NCBI RefSeq assembly: GCF_002632875.1
Contig: NZ_NJCX01000005.1
Coordinates: 1-64,000, forward strand
DNA: 64,000 nucleotides
DNA from: Xenorhabdus kozodoii
Lineage (GTDB): Bacteria; Pseudomonadota; Gammaproteobacteria; Enterobacterales; Enterobacteriaceae
Direction: 5' to 3'
Notes under the pieces: model-generated
Databases searched by the model: none
What the model was told of the DNA's origin: nothing
Seen by the model: only the letters and a program-made list of their open reading frames with translations
Translations under genes and position numbers: made by a program
Shown here: positions 45,514 to 53,998 of the stretch, in pieces
How positions within the stretch are numbered: position 1 is the first letter of the stretch
How the letters are laid out: every line of letters begins with the position of its first letter

Positions 45514-46791
45514 ATGAATACCACTCTGATTAATGTATCTGAAAAAGAAACATTGCCTGTACAAACTGATATCATGCTTATCGCGCCTTATTCAGTATCG
45601 ACCCCCGATTATGAATGGGATATGTCCTCACTCATCAAGGATGCCATTATTGGTGGCGTAGGGTTTATTCCCGTCGTAGGTTCCGCAATGTCCTTCCTGC
45701 TAGGATTATTTTGGCCCCAACAGAAAGATAATACTTGGGAGCAAATTCTCCAAAAAGTCGAGCAGATGATCGAGAATGCCCAGCTAAATACGATTAAAGG
45801 AATACTTAATGGCGATATACAAGAGATCAAAGGAAAAATGGAGCATGTACAATACATGTTGGAAACCTCGCCAGGCAGTCAAGAAAGTCATGATGCCTAT
45901 ATGTTCCTGGCCAGATATCTGGTGAGTATCGATGAGAAATTTAAGTCTTTTGATAATAAAACAAACTATCAAATTTTGCCGATGTATACGAACACGGTTA
46001 TGTTGCAGATCCCTTATTGGAAAATGGGGATCGAGAAGAAAAATGATATTGGGCTGACCGATATTGAAGTCAATGAGTTAAAACAGCTTATCGACAAATT
46101 GGTTGACAGAGCCAGGAACTATATTCATACGATGTATGAAAGAGAATATGATAATGCCATCAACACCTCAACCGCGGCGAGCGTCACTAATAATTTATTG
46201 TCCGTCAGAGGATATTGCCTGTTACACGGTTTAGAGTGTATTGAAACCATTGAACATCTGCAAAATAATAGCCTTAATAGTGGTTTCTATCCTAAAACCA
46301 TTAGTTATTCAACGGTATTTGATCGTCCCACGAACAAAACGAGAATTCAGGCTCTGACCGAAGATGACCAAATGCAAGAGCCTTTCAAGCCAGCTTTAAT
46401 TGGCGGTAAGTACAATAAAATAAAATCATTGCTTGGCTATGTACGAAGAATTGGGAATGCCCCCAGAGTGGGGGGAATTAAGGTCACCTTTACCAACGGA
46501 TCATCTTATACACTTGGCACAGTCACATCAGAAACGGACTCAATTGAGCTAAATGAGAGTGTTATCGAAAGATTAGAAGTATGGGGCAATGGTGCTGTTG
46601 ATGAGGCATTATTTACGTTAAGCGATGGGCGCCAACTCAGGATCGGCGAGCGCTACGCGAAAAAATACAGAAAATATGCTGTTGATGGACACTATATTTC
46701 AGGGCTGTACTTAGCCAGCGATGAACCTTCCCTTGCTGGTCAGGCCGCAGGTATTGCCGTTTCATACCATATGCTTGCTGATAAAAAATAA
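45514..46791 (+). CDS. pirB: Binary insecticidal toxin subunit PirB
   Basis: The 425-residue protein matches PirB: an N-terminal helical bundle with DAIIGGVGFIPVVGSAMSF (pore-forming, Cry domain I-like) to about residue 260, then a beta-rich C-terminus with VRRIGNAPRVGGIKVTF and AGIAVSYHML. PirB with PirA forms the toxin active in insect gut or haemocoel. The ribosome binding site is weak (AAGG about 15 nt upstream). No export signal. Confidence 0.93.
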   Translation: MNTTLINVSEKETLPVQTDIMLIAPYSVSTPDYEWDMSSLIKDAIIGGVGFIPVVGSAMSFLLGLFWPQQKDNTWEQILQKVEQMIENAQLNTIKGILNGDIQEIKGKMEHVQYMLETSPGSQESHDAYMFLARYLVSIDEKFKSFDNKTNYQILPMYTNTVMLQIPYWKMGIEKKNDIGLTDIEVNELKQLIDKLVDRARNYIHTMYEREYDNAINTSTAASVTNNLLSVRGYCLLHGLECIETIEHLQNNSLNSGFYPKTISYSTVFDRPTNKTRIQALTEDDQMQEPFKPALIGGKYNKIKSLLGYVRRIGNAPRVGGIKVTFTNGSSYTLGTVTSETDSIELNESVIERLEVWGNGAVDEALFTLSDGRQLRIGERYAKKYRKYAVDGHYISGLYLASDEPSLAGQAAGIAVSYHMLADKK

Positions 46792-46833
46792 TACCTGACT
46801 CATTACAAATTGATTAAAAGGCGTATCCCTGGT

Positions 46834-46910
46834 TATATACCCATCGCCTTTCAAAAGGCGTCTGATATTTCCCCGCTGCGCGGGGAAATATCAACATTCA
46901 CATAGGCTTG
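46834..46910 (+). repeat. Dispersed palindromic repeat, copy 7 (truncated)
   Basis: The left end and hairpin (TTTCCCCGCTGCGCGGGGAAA) are present, but the right end is replaced by an IS1-like remnant, so the break marks an old insertion or deletion. Confidence 0.8.
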
Positions 46911-47200
46911 CTGGTCAGGGATTAAATGGTTATTTCCAGTCAAATGAGCTTCCCCGGGAAGGTTGTCATAAACAACATAATCATCCGTGCAGTAAAACCG
47001 AATAGTAAAGGGCGATAAAATAGTAAAGGGCGATAAGAGAGCAAGTAGCGTGTCTAACGCTTTTCTACTGCGATTGCCAAAAACATAGGTCACTATTCAT
47101 TTCAGGTGGGGATTCCCAGGCATACCAGAGCCAGCGTTGATTTTTTGTTCCCACAAATGACCAACTAAGCAATCTCATCCCATGTATCTCAACGGATTGA
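46905..47200 (-). mobile_element. IS1-family transposase remnant
   Basis: On the minus strand two frames carry IS1 InsB-like segments: SFVGTKNQRWLWYAWE (about 47160-47100), then after a frameshift VTYVFGNRS and LLALLSPFTI (from about 47090), with a tandem 18-bp duplication and LPGEAHLTGNNH. The C-terminus and both IS ends are missing. It is inactive. Confidence 0.75.
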
Positions 47201-47261
47201 ATATGTACCCCATTGTTTCAGGATATCTTGAAATAGATTCAAGACTCTTATCTTTCGTAAT

Positions 47262-47370
47262 TATATACCAATCCAACTTCAAGTTGCAGTTTGTAAGCCA
47301 ATGAGAGTGTTTATATCTCCCCGCTGCGCGGGGAGATATAAGACGCATCTTGAAAGGCGACTAGTATATA
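47262..47370 (-). repeat. Dispersed palindromic repeat, copy 8
   Basis: Full-length copy in reverse orientation, with ends TATACCAATCC and CGACTAGTATATA. It lies upstream of the BacA-like fragment. With copy 7 it brackets the IS1 remnant. Confidence 0.87.
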
Positions 47371-47446
47371 AACAACAATTTTGTGCAATATTTAACATTT
47401 AGGTAGGAATATCGTTAATGTCAATTTAACTTAAGAGAATTATGAG

Positions 47447-47725
47447 ATGATATTTAACACGGATAACTTTTGGATTAGGACTCCCCAAAAAATCACTTCC
47501 ATCGCGACTCTTGGACCTGAAGGAACAAGCAGTCAATCAGCAGCGAAATATCTGACCAACTTAATTGGAGGCCCCTTAGACATACTTCTTTTTGATACTT
47601 TTGAACTCGCCTCTGAGTATGTGGAACAAATAATTTTAGGTACAAATAAAAGAATATATGACTCTACAATAGATTTGCAAGAACATCGCTTTATTAATGG
47701 TTCTGGAGAAGTAACTGATTTTTAG
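47447..47725 (+). CDS. Truncated prephenate (de)carboxylase/dehydratase-like protein (BacA-like N-terminus)
   Basis: Ninety-two codons. Residues 15-60 (IATLGPEGTSSQSAAKYL...LLFDTFELASEYVE) match the start of prephenate dehydratase/BacA-type enzymes, which need about 200 residues. The last 25 residues are not recognisable as the rest of the domain. It ends 13 bp before lysE, within its ribosome binding site, so the two are one operon. Probably a deletion remnant of a bacilysin-type amino acid pathway gene; activity unlikely. Confidence 0.6.
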   Translation: MIFNTDNFWIRTPQKITSIATLGPEGTSSQSAAKYLTNLIGGPLDILLFDTFELASEYVEQIILGTNKRIYDSTIDLQEHRFINGSGEVTDF

Positions 47726-47738
47726 GAGGTAGAATCTT

Positions 47739-48341
47739 ATGTCTCAATTAATTGCAATGGCAGTTTTTGCCCTTGTAACTTCTATATCGCCAGGACCTGT
47801 AAACATAATAGCGACAGTTACCGGAGCCAATTGCGGATATATTCGAACTATCCCACATATCACCGGTGCTACAATTGGTTTTGTATCGATTCTATTTTTA
47901 CTAGGCTTTGGGTTAGCTCAAGTTATAAATGAGGTGTCATATCTAACCGAAATACTTACCTATATAGGAGGCTGTTTCTTGTTATACCTGGCATATAAAG
48001 TTGCTATGCAAAACCCAATGATCGGTGATGAGAGTGAACGAGATACCCGTGCTCCATCCCTTATACAAGGAATAATGTGCCAATGGCTTAACCCGAAAGC
48101 ATGGATTGTATCTTTAGCAGGCATATCTGTTTTTAATAGTCACGATGCAGAGATTAATACACTACTCCTTTTTTGTGCGATTTTTTTTATTGTCTGTTAT
48201 GCATCACTTTCAGCATGGGCTATTTTGGGAATAACGATTAGGACAGTTTTGGACATACCTAAACATTATAAGCTTTTCAATCTCACGATGGGCTTATTGT
48301 TAGCAATTACGGTCGTATATACTTTTTTTATGTCAAGTTAG
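47739..48341 (+). CDS. LysE/RhtB family amino acid exporter
   Basis: The 200-residue membrane protein has about six hydrophobic segments, the family start SISPGPVNIIATVTGANCG and QWLNPKAWIVSLAG in the middle. Members export amino acids or analogues. AGGAGG precedes the ATG. It follows the BacA-like fragment, and an AraC-type regulator lies downstream. Export of a non-proteinogenic amino acid is possible but not shown. Confidence 0.9.
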   Translation: MSQLIAMAVFALVTSISPGPVNIIATVTGANCGYIRTIPHITGATIGFVSILFLLGFGLAQVINEVSYLTEILTYIGGCFLLYLAYKVAMQNPMIGDESERDTRAPSLIQGIMCQWLNPKAWIVSLAGISVFNSHDAEINTLLLFCAIFFIVCYASLSAWAILGITIRTVLDIPKHYKLFNLTMGLLLAITVVYTFFMSS

Positions 48342-48700
48342 GGCTGCTGATGTTTTAAGATCATCATCCATTCAACCCACATTGGTAACCAGATAATGAT
48401 AAATGCCAGTGCCAACATACTGGCATAATTCCGTTCAAATTTATCGTATCCTGTTGCTATTGCACTAAAGTGTTTAACTCTGGCGAACTGAACAGGTAAG
48501 CCATAACTATCGATTATCAAATGGATTTTGGTTGAACATCCTCTACAACTTTTGCCAATAGCCCCATCATCATCTGAAGCCACTCCTGCACTATATTGGT
48601 GAGCGCGGACGATACTTCCGTGCATTAACGCAGATAACTTATTCCAATGGAAATCTGTGTTAACATGATCCGCGGCATGATGGTGAGATCGGGTCGTTTT
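48338..48700 (-). mobile_element. IS5-family transposase remnant with internal deletion
   Basis: The minus strand encodes HGSIVRAHQYSAGV...CSTKIHLIIDSYGLPVQF, then jumps to FSAIATGYDKFERNYASM and LAFIIIWLP, the N-central and C-terminal strips of IS5-group transposases. About half of the catalytic domain between them is deleted. No IS ends identified. Confidence 0.72.
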
Positions 48701-48786
48701 TTGGCGAAAGTAATTATATCAAATCATCTTACTGTTTAATAATCCCTCACAAAACATCAACAGCGCCTGGAAGGGTATGAACACAA

Positions 48787-49587
48787 ATGACCAAGCAAAA
48801 ATTCTATCGTTCGAGCGCAGTACCCATTGAGCTACGCTCTTCTAAAAACTCGAAAGCCTGTTACGGGAAACACACTCATAAAGAATTTTCCATTGGAGCT
48901 GTAGATTGTGGTTATAGTGATTACTTCAATAGTAATATTAAGCGTAGAATACAAAAAGGTTCTCTTGTCATCATTAACCCTCTGGAGGTTCATTCATGCA
49001 ACCCAATACCAGATACAAATTGGAGCTACAAAATGTTGTATGTATGTCCCAAATGGTTAGGTTATGTGCAATCGATGGTTATAGGTGAAAGAGTAACAAA
49101 TTTTATTCCGTTCTCAATTAATCATACCGATTCTCCAAAACTTTATATACAGTTTCAAGAATTAGCCAACACAATTATTCTTGATAAAGACAAAATGAAA
49201 ACGGAAGAAGAAAGCATCTCTTTTTTTTCCAATCTGTTTTCACAGTCCAATTCCATACCTTTAGAGAAATTTGTACCAAAAGATAATGTATCTAAGGCGT
49301 ATGAATATATTTGTGAAAATTTCCGAAGCAATATATCGATAAAGGATATTGCTGTTCACTCTCAATTGAGTGAATATCATATTATCCACGCATTTCGAAA
49401 GGCATATGGTATTACTCCACATGCGATGCAAATCGCAATGCGCATTAATGAAGCAAAAGTACTTTTGAAGCAAGGAATGAATATAGCGTCTGTAGCAACT
49501 GAATTAGGTTTTTATGACCAAAGCCACTTTCATAGAAACTTCAAAAAATTGGTTGCAGCGACGCCTGCGGAATATAAAAAAATATAA
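48787..49587 (+). CDS. AraC family transcriptional regulator
   Basis: The 266-residue protein has an N-terminal cupin-type sensor (KHTHKEFSIGAVDCG, IINPLEVHSC) and C-terminal double helix-turn-helix (ISIKDIAVHSQLSEYHIIHAFRKA and VATELGFYDQSHFHRNFKK). Its place next to a LysE-type exporter suggests control of export or of the lost biosynthetic genes. The IS5-like remnant now separates the two genes. Confidence 0.9.
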   Translation: MTKQKFYRSSAVPIELRSSKNSKACYGKHTHKEFSIGAVDCGYSDYFNSNIKRRIQKGSLVIINPLEVHSCNPIPDTNWSYKMLYVCPKWLGYVQSMVIGERVTNFIPFSINHTDSPKLYIQFQELANTIILDKDKMKTEEESISFFSNLFSQSNSIPLEKFVPKDNVSKAYEYICENFRSNISIKDIAVHSQLSEYHIIHAFRKAYGITPHAMQIAMRINEAKVLLKQGMNIASVATELGFYDQSHFHRNFKKLVAATPAEYKKI

Positions 49588-49633
49588 GTCACATATTCAA
49601 TCCGTTGAACTACCTGACCCAGAAAAAGCATCC

Positions 49634-49760
49634 TTACGATTTTGATATCTTATTTAGCCTATATTGTTGGTAAAAATGCAAAGCATCCTGTGCCCAGGCA
49701 TAGCGCAAACTGTGGGGAGAGTGGCAGCCTGTTAAACCAATCCTTGTGGCATGTGTCCGC
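49634..49760 (-). pseudogene. Tyrosine recombinase (integrase) C-terminal remnant
   Basis: The minus strand reads THATRIGLTGCHSPHSLRYAWAQ then DALHFYQQY to a stop at 49634. HSLRYAWAQ resembles the H-x-L-R box of phage or island integrases. No start and no upstream catalytic part exist. It lies 1.2 kb from the 3' end of tRNA-Gly. Confidence 0.5.
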
Positions 49761-49771
49761 CAATAGTTCAT

Positions 49772-49803
49772 ATAGCAGAATCATATTAATATGATTCTGC
49801 TAT
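49772..49803 (+). terminator. Perfect 32-bp palindrome with T-run
   Basis: ATAGCAGAATCATATT followed directly by its complement, then ATTTTTG. It looks like a rho-independent terminator read rightward, just ahead of the gene at 49836. Confidence 0.65.
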
Positions 49804-49835
49804 ATTTTTGATAAAAACGGTAAGGATATTTCAAA

Positions 49836-50570
49836 ATGAGGAGAAAGATATTAATTTTATTCATTATCATAGGACATGTCCTGCTGATATTAGGGGGATT
49901 GGCTTATATATACATTACAGAGCTTGCTAAGGCGTTTGGATATTCAGAAAACCGTGTGGTGAATTACAAGCCGATTGTACGTCACAGTGAGCCACTTCCC
50001 TATAACAGGTGGGAATTTAAATTCGTTACGCCGAAATATTTTTACGCCAGCATCAGCTTTGTCCAGTTTTGGGATGAAGATGACTATATCGTACAAAAAT
50101 TTATGCCTGATGGTGCCAATTCAGACTTTAGCAGCACAGACAGATGGGATAAAAAGGCAGGGGGAATTAGCAGTGCCGTAAAAAATCACGGTGAAGCCCT
50201 ACCTCAGTCATTATTGGTTTGCTGGGATTCGGTGATCGATAAAAAAACCTATCAGACAAAATTTATTTTTACGCCCGATGTCAGAAAATTGATGAGAGAA
50301 CCTTCTGCCGGGCACTTGATTAAAGATCGCATATTCTATCGTGATACGCTATTTATTGGCCTGGCTCCAGGTGGAACCGCCAAGGCTTGGTTACGGGGTT
50401 ATAGTAAAAATGACGGCAATAATATGTTGGTCTCTACAGGTGAATCCGTTTCTGGCGATAAGATGACGGTATGCCAAGATAAAACAAACCATCCTGATGG
50501 CTATGGTGAATATTCTGAGGAAATAAAATCCTTTATCAAGGGGAAAGAGTACCCTTATGGAGAATGGTAA
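49836..50570 (+). CDS. DUF2931-like membrane-anchored protein
   Basis: The 244-residue protein has an N-terminal membrane anchor (ILILFIIIGHVLLILGGLAYIYI) followed by a periplasmic domain rich in aromatic strands (RWEFKFVTPKYFYASISFVQFW). The pattern fits the DUF2931 family, often seen in several copies in Gammaproteobacteria and of unknown role. It stands alone in the island near tRNA-Gly. An immunity or envelope role is only a guess. Confidence 0.65.
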   Translation: MRRKILILFIIIGHVLLILGGLAYIYITELAKAFGYSENRVVNYKPIVRHSEPLPYNRWEFKFVTPKYFYASISFVQFWDEDDYIVQKFMPDGANSDFSSTDRWDKKAGGISSAVKNHGEALPQSLLVCWDSVIDKKTYQTKFIFTPDVRKLMREPSAGHLIKDRIFYRDTLFIGLAPGGTAKAWLRGYSKNDGNNMLVSTGESVSGDKMTVCQDKTNHPDGYGEYSEEIKSFIKGKEYPYGEW

Positions 50571-50963
50571 AACGTTTGTCTAAAACCATCACAACATCAG
50601 AAATGAATATCAGTTATTTATAGTTTCTGATGTTGGGGTTGATTTAATCATTAGTAACTGAATTTATTAAAGCACAACAAATAATGATACCGTTACTGTA
50701 TTAGATATTAGGATTACAGTCCTTAGTTGTATTTATTTTCTGGCTTTATGATAACAACCCATTCATTGGGTCATGTATTAAATAGTTAGTGATATGCTTC
50801 CAGCTTTATAAGGATGAAGCATGACCAAAATTTATCCAGCGTATAGAGAGCACGAATTTAACCCAGCGTACTCGAATAAAAAGGCTGAATAGAGAAACTA
50901 TCAGTTATTCAAAATCCGAAGAAATGCACGATAAGGTAATAGGGATTTTAAGAAATGTTCATT
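50571..50963. other. Intergenic region between the island and tRNA-Gly
   Basis: No gene with a recognised product. A 22-codon frame (ATG at 50821 with AAGGATG upstream) is too short to judge. Any attachment site of the island should be at the right end of this stretch or in the tRNA. Confidence 0.5.
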
Positions 50964-51037
50964 TGGAGCGGGTGAGGGGAATCGAACCCCCGTCTTAAGC
51001 TTGGGAAGCTTCTGCTCTACCATTGAGCTACACCCGC
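50964..51037 (-). tRNA. glyU: tRNA-Gly (anticodon CCC)
   Basis: Minus-strand 74 nt with acceptor GCGGGTG/CACCCGC, T-arm GGGTTCGATTCCC, anticodon loop CTTCCCAAG giving CCC, and encoded CCA. It closely follows E. coli glyU. Its 3' end faces the island to the left. Confidence 0.95.
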
Positions 51038-51151
51038 ATCAACGAAGTGATGGCGTCAAATATATACCCCTTACTGAATCTCAGCAAGCAGTATATCGTT
51101 AATATCTGTCTATATTTCAGCCAGTTGTTTAAGCCTGTTTGATGAATGTAA

Positions 51152-51185
51152 AAACGCCCTGTCTGATTAACCGGATAGGGCGTTT
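51152..51185 (-). terminator. Terminator of lysS
   Basis: Stem AAACGCCCT/AGGGCGTTT followed by TTTTACATTC on the minus strand, 23 bp past the lysS stop. Confidence 0.8.
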
Positions 51186-51207
51186 CACTGATATTAATCA
51201 AAAATGA

Positions 51208-52722
51208 TTATTTATGAGGACGCATTGCCGGGAAAAGAATAACGTCACGGATGGTATGGCTGTTAGTGAACAGCATCACCATGCGGTCGATACCAATTCC
51301 TAAACCCGCTGTTGGCGGTAAGCCATGCTCCAGTGCCGTCACGTAGTCTTCATCGTAGAACATCGCTTCGTCGTCACCTTGATCTTTCTGGCGAACCTGC
51401 TCTGCAAAACGTTCTGCCTGATCTTCCGCGTCGTTTAACTCCGAGAAGCCGTTACCAATTTCACGACCACCGATGAAGAATTCAAAACGATCAGTTATGA
51501 ATGGGTTGTCATCGTTACGGCGTGCCAGCGGAGAAACTTCTGCCGGATATTCTGTAATAAATGTCGGCTGAATCAGGTGGCTTTCCGCGGTTTCTTCAAA
51601 GATTTCACACTGAACGCGACCCAAGCCCCAGCCTTTTTCAACATCAATCCCCAGGGATTTCGCGATAGCAACCGCTTTGTCCATATCATCCAAATCGGCC
51701 ATATTGGTTTCTGGACGATATTTGCAGATTGCTTCTTTCATGGTCATCTTGACAAAAGGCTTGCCAAAATCGAATTCCTGTTCACCGTATTTCACCCACG
51801 TTGTACCCAGCACTTCTTGGGTCAACGTACGGAACAGTTCTTCGGTCAGGACGATCAGATCTTGGTAATCCGCGTAAGCCATATAGAGTTCCATCATGGT
51901 GAACTCTGGATTGTGGCGTGGAGAGACACCCTCGTTACGGAAGTTGCGGTTGATTTCGAAAACACGCTCAAAACCACCGACCACCAAACGTTTCAAGTAC
52001 AGTTCCGGCGCAATGCGCAGGTACATGTCGATATCCAGCGCGTTATGGTGCGTAATGAATGGACGCGCACTTGCACCACCTGGGATCGCCTGCATCATTG
52101 GCGTTTCAACTTCCATGAAGTCTTTTTTGGTCATGAAGTTGCGTAATGCAGACATCACGCGGGAACGGATCTGGAATGTCTTGCGTGATTCATCATTCGA
52201 GATCAGATCCAAATAGCGCTGGCGATAGCGAGTTTCCTGATCCGCCAAGCCGTGAAATTTATCCGGCAGTGGGCGCAATGCCTTAGTCAGCAGATGCAAC
52301 TCAGTACAGTGGATGGATAGTTCGCCTGTTTGAGTTTTGAACAGCTTACCGCGTGCGCCTAAAATGTCACCCAAATCCCATTTCTTGAACTGAGTGTTGT
52401 AAATGCCTTCCGGCAAGTCATCACGGGAAACGTAGATCTGAATGCGACCGCCCATATCTTGCAGGGTGGCAAAAGATGCCTTGCCCATGATGCGACGTGT
52501 CATCATGCGACCCGCAACCGTCACTTCAATGTCAAGCGCTTCCAGTTCTTCCTTAGTCTTGGCATCGTATGTTGCATGCAGATCTGCGGAAATGTTTTCG
52601 CGACGAAAATCATTTGGGAAAGCAATGCCGTTGCTGCGCAAAGCAGCCAGTTTTTCACGGCGGGTTTTCAGTTCGTTATTTAAATCAGGAGCCTGTTCAG
52701 CACCTTGCTGTTGTTGCGACAT
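51208..52722 (-). CDS. lysS: Lysyl-tRNA synthetase (class II)
   Basis: The 504-residue protein (E. coli LysS 505) has an N-terminal OB-fold anticodon domain. Class II motifs: motif 2 [20 protein letters not shown] and motif 3 [20 protein letters not shown]. It charges tRNA-Lys. It lies 9 bp after prfB in the conserved prfB-lysS operon, with GAGGAAC before the ATG. Confidence 0.98.
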   Translation of the reverse strand: MSQQQQGAEQAPDLNNELKTRREKLAALRSNGIAFPNDFRRENISADLHATYDAKTKEELEALDIEVTVAGRMMTRRIMGKASFATLQDMGGRIQIYVSRDDLPEGIYNTQFKKWDLGDILGARGKLFKTQTGELSIHCTELHLLTKALRPLPDKFHGLADQETRYRQRYLDLISNDESRKTFQIRSRVMSALRNFMTKKDFMEVETPMMQAIPGGASARPFITHHNALDIDMYLRIAPELYLKRLVVGGFERVFEINRNFRNEGVSPRHNPEFTMMELYMAYADYQDLIVLTEELFRTLTQEVLGTTWVKYGEQEFDFGKPFVKMTMKEAICKYRPETNMADLDDMDKAVAIAKSLGIDVEKGWGLGRVQCEIFEETAESHLIQPTFITEYPAEVSPLARRNDDNPFITDRFEFFIGGREIGNGFSELNDAEDQAERFAEQVRQKDQGDDEAMFYDEDYVTALEHGLPPTAGLGIGIDRMVMLFTNSHTIRDVILFPAMRPHK

Positions 52723-52731
52723 TTTAGTTCC

Positions 52732-53830
52732 TCATAGGCCAGCTTTTAGGCTTGCTTCAATGAATTTGTCCAAATCCCCATCCAGCACAGATTGTGTATT
52801 GCGGGTTTCTACGCCAGTACGCAAATCTTTAATGCGGGAGTCATCCAAAACGTAAGAGCGAATCTGACTGCCCCAACCGATGTCCGATTTGTTCTCTTCC
52901 ATTGCTTGTTTATCTGCATTCTTCTTCTGCATTTCCAGTTCGTACAGTTTCGCTTTCAACTGTTTCATCGCCTGGTCTTTGTTTTTATGCTGAGAACGGT
53001 CTGTCTGACATTGGGTTACCGTACCCGTCGGTACGTGGGTGATACGTACTGCCGATTCGGTTTTGTTAACGTGCTGACCACCCGCACCAGAAGCGCGGTA
53101 TACATCAATGCGTAAATCAGCCGGGTTGATCTCGATATCAATATCATCATCCACTTCTGGATAGATAAAGGCAGAGCTGAATGATGTATGACGGCGACCA
53201 CCTGAATCAAAAGGACTTTTACGTACCAAGCGATGAACACCCGTTTCTGTACGCAACCAACCGTAAGCATATTCACCAATGATCTTGATGGTGGCAGATT
53301 TCAAACCCGCAACGTCACCATCAGACTCTTCAATAATCTCTGTCTTGAAGCCTTTGGATTCTGCCCAACGCAGGTACATGCGCATCAACATGCTGGCCCA
53401 GTCTTGTGCCTCTGTACCCCCCGATCCCGCTTGAAGATCCAGATAGCAGTTTGCGTTGTCATATTCGCCAGAGAACATGCGACGGAATTCAAGTTGGCCT
53501 AATTTCTCTGTGAGCTGTGCCAATTCAGCGACGGCTTCATCGAAGGTTTCTTCGTCATCAGCTTCAACGGCCAATTCCAGTAAGCCGTTTACATCTTCTA
53601 ACCCTTGAGTCAACTGATCGATGGTTTCTACGATGCTTTCAAGTGATGAGCGTTCTTTACCCAACGCCTGTGCCCGTTCCGGTTCATTCCAGACATCAGG
53701 CTGTTCGAGTTCAGCATTGACTTCTTCTAGGCGTTCTTTCTTGGCATCATAGTCAAAGATACCCCCTCAGAACGGCTGTCCGCTCAGACAGGTCCTGAAT
53801 GTGATTTTTTACCGGATTAATTTCAAACAT
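52732..53830 (-). CDS. prfB: Peptide chain release factor 2 with programmed +1 frameshift
   Basis: The gene starts at ATG 53830 and reads 25 codons to an in-frame TGA at 53755-53753, then continues in the +1 frame to 52732, giving 365 residues. The CTT-TGA-C slip site is preceded by AGGGGG, as in E. coli, so RF2 regulates its own synthesis. The GGQ loop ([13 protein letters not shown]) and SPF stop-codon recognition motif ([11 protein letters not shown]) are present. It releases peptides at UAA and UGA. Confidence 0.98.
53753..53770 (-). promoter_or_regulatory. RF2 programmed frameshift site
   Basis: AGGGGG-TAT-CTT-TGA-C on the minus strand. The internal Shine-Dalgarno-like run pushes the ribosome +1 when RF2 is scarce. 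Confidence 0.95.
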
Positions 53831-53922
53831 ATTTCGTGTCTTATACGTTGTGTATTATTGAATAAACGATGGTCGCATGGATATTTTCGAACCGTGCATT
53901 GTAACGGATCTATCGAAGGGTT

Positions 53923-53983
53923 TATACCCTTCATCTTTTAAATTGCCGCCTTGTTATTGGCTGAGTTGGCTGCGCTGCGCTCG
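53923..53983 (-). repeat. Truncated ERIC-like element between prfB and recJ
   Basis: TATACCC then CATCTTTTAAATTGCCGCC and GTTGGCTGCGCT resemble one end of the ERIC copies at 44343 and 45347; the central and distal parts are missing. Confidence 0.45.
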
Positions 53984-53998
53984 AATATCTCAGTTCAT

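Noticed and set aside
46851-47093. An 80-codon minus-strand frame as a separate gene
   Set aside because: It is the second frame of a decayed IS1 transposase fused to part of a palindromic repeat.
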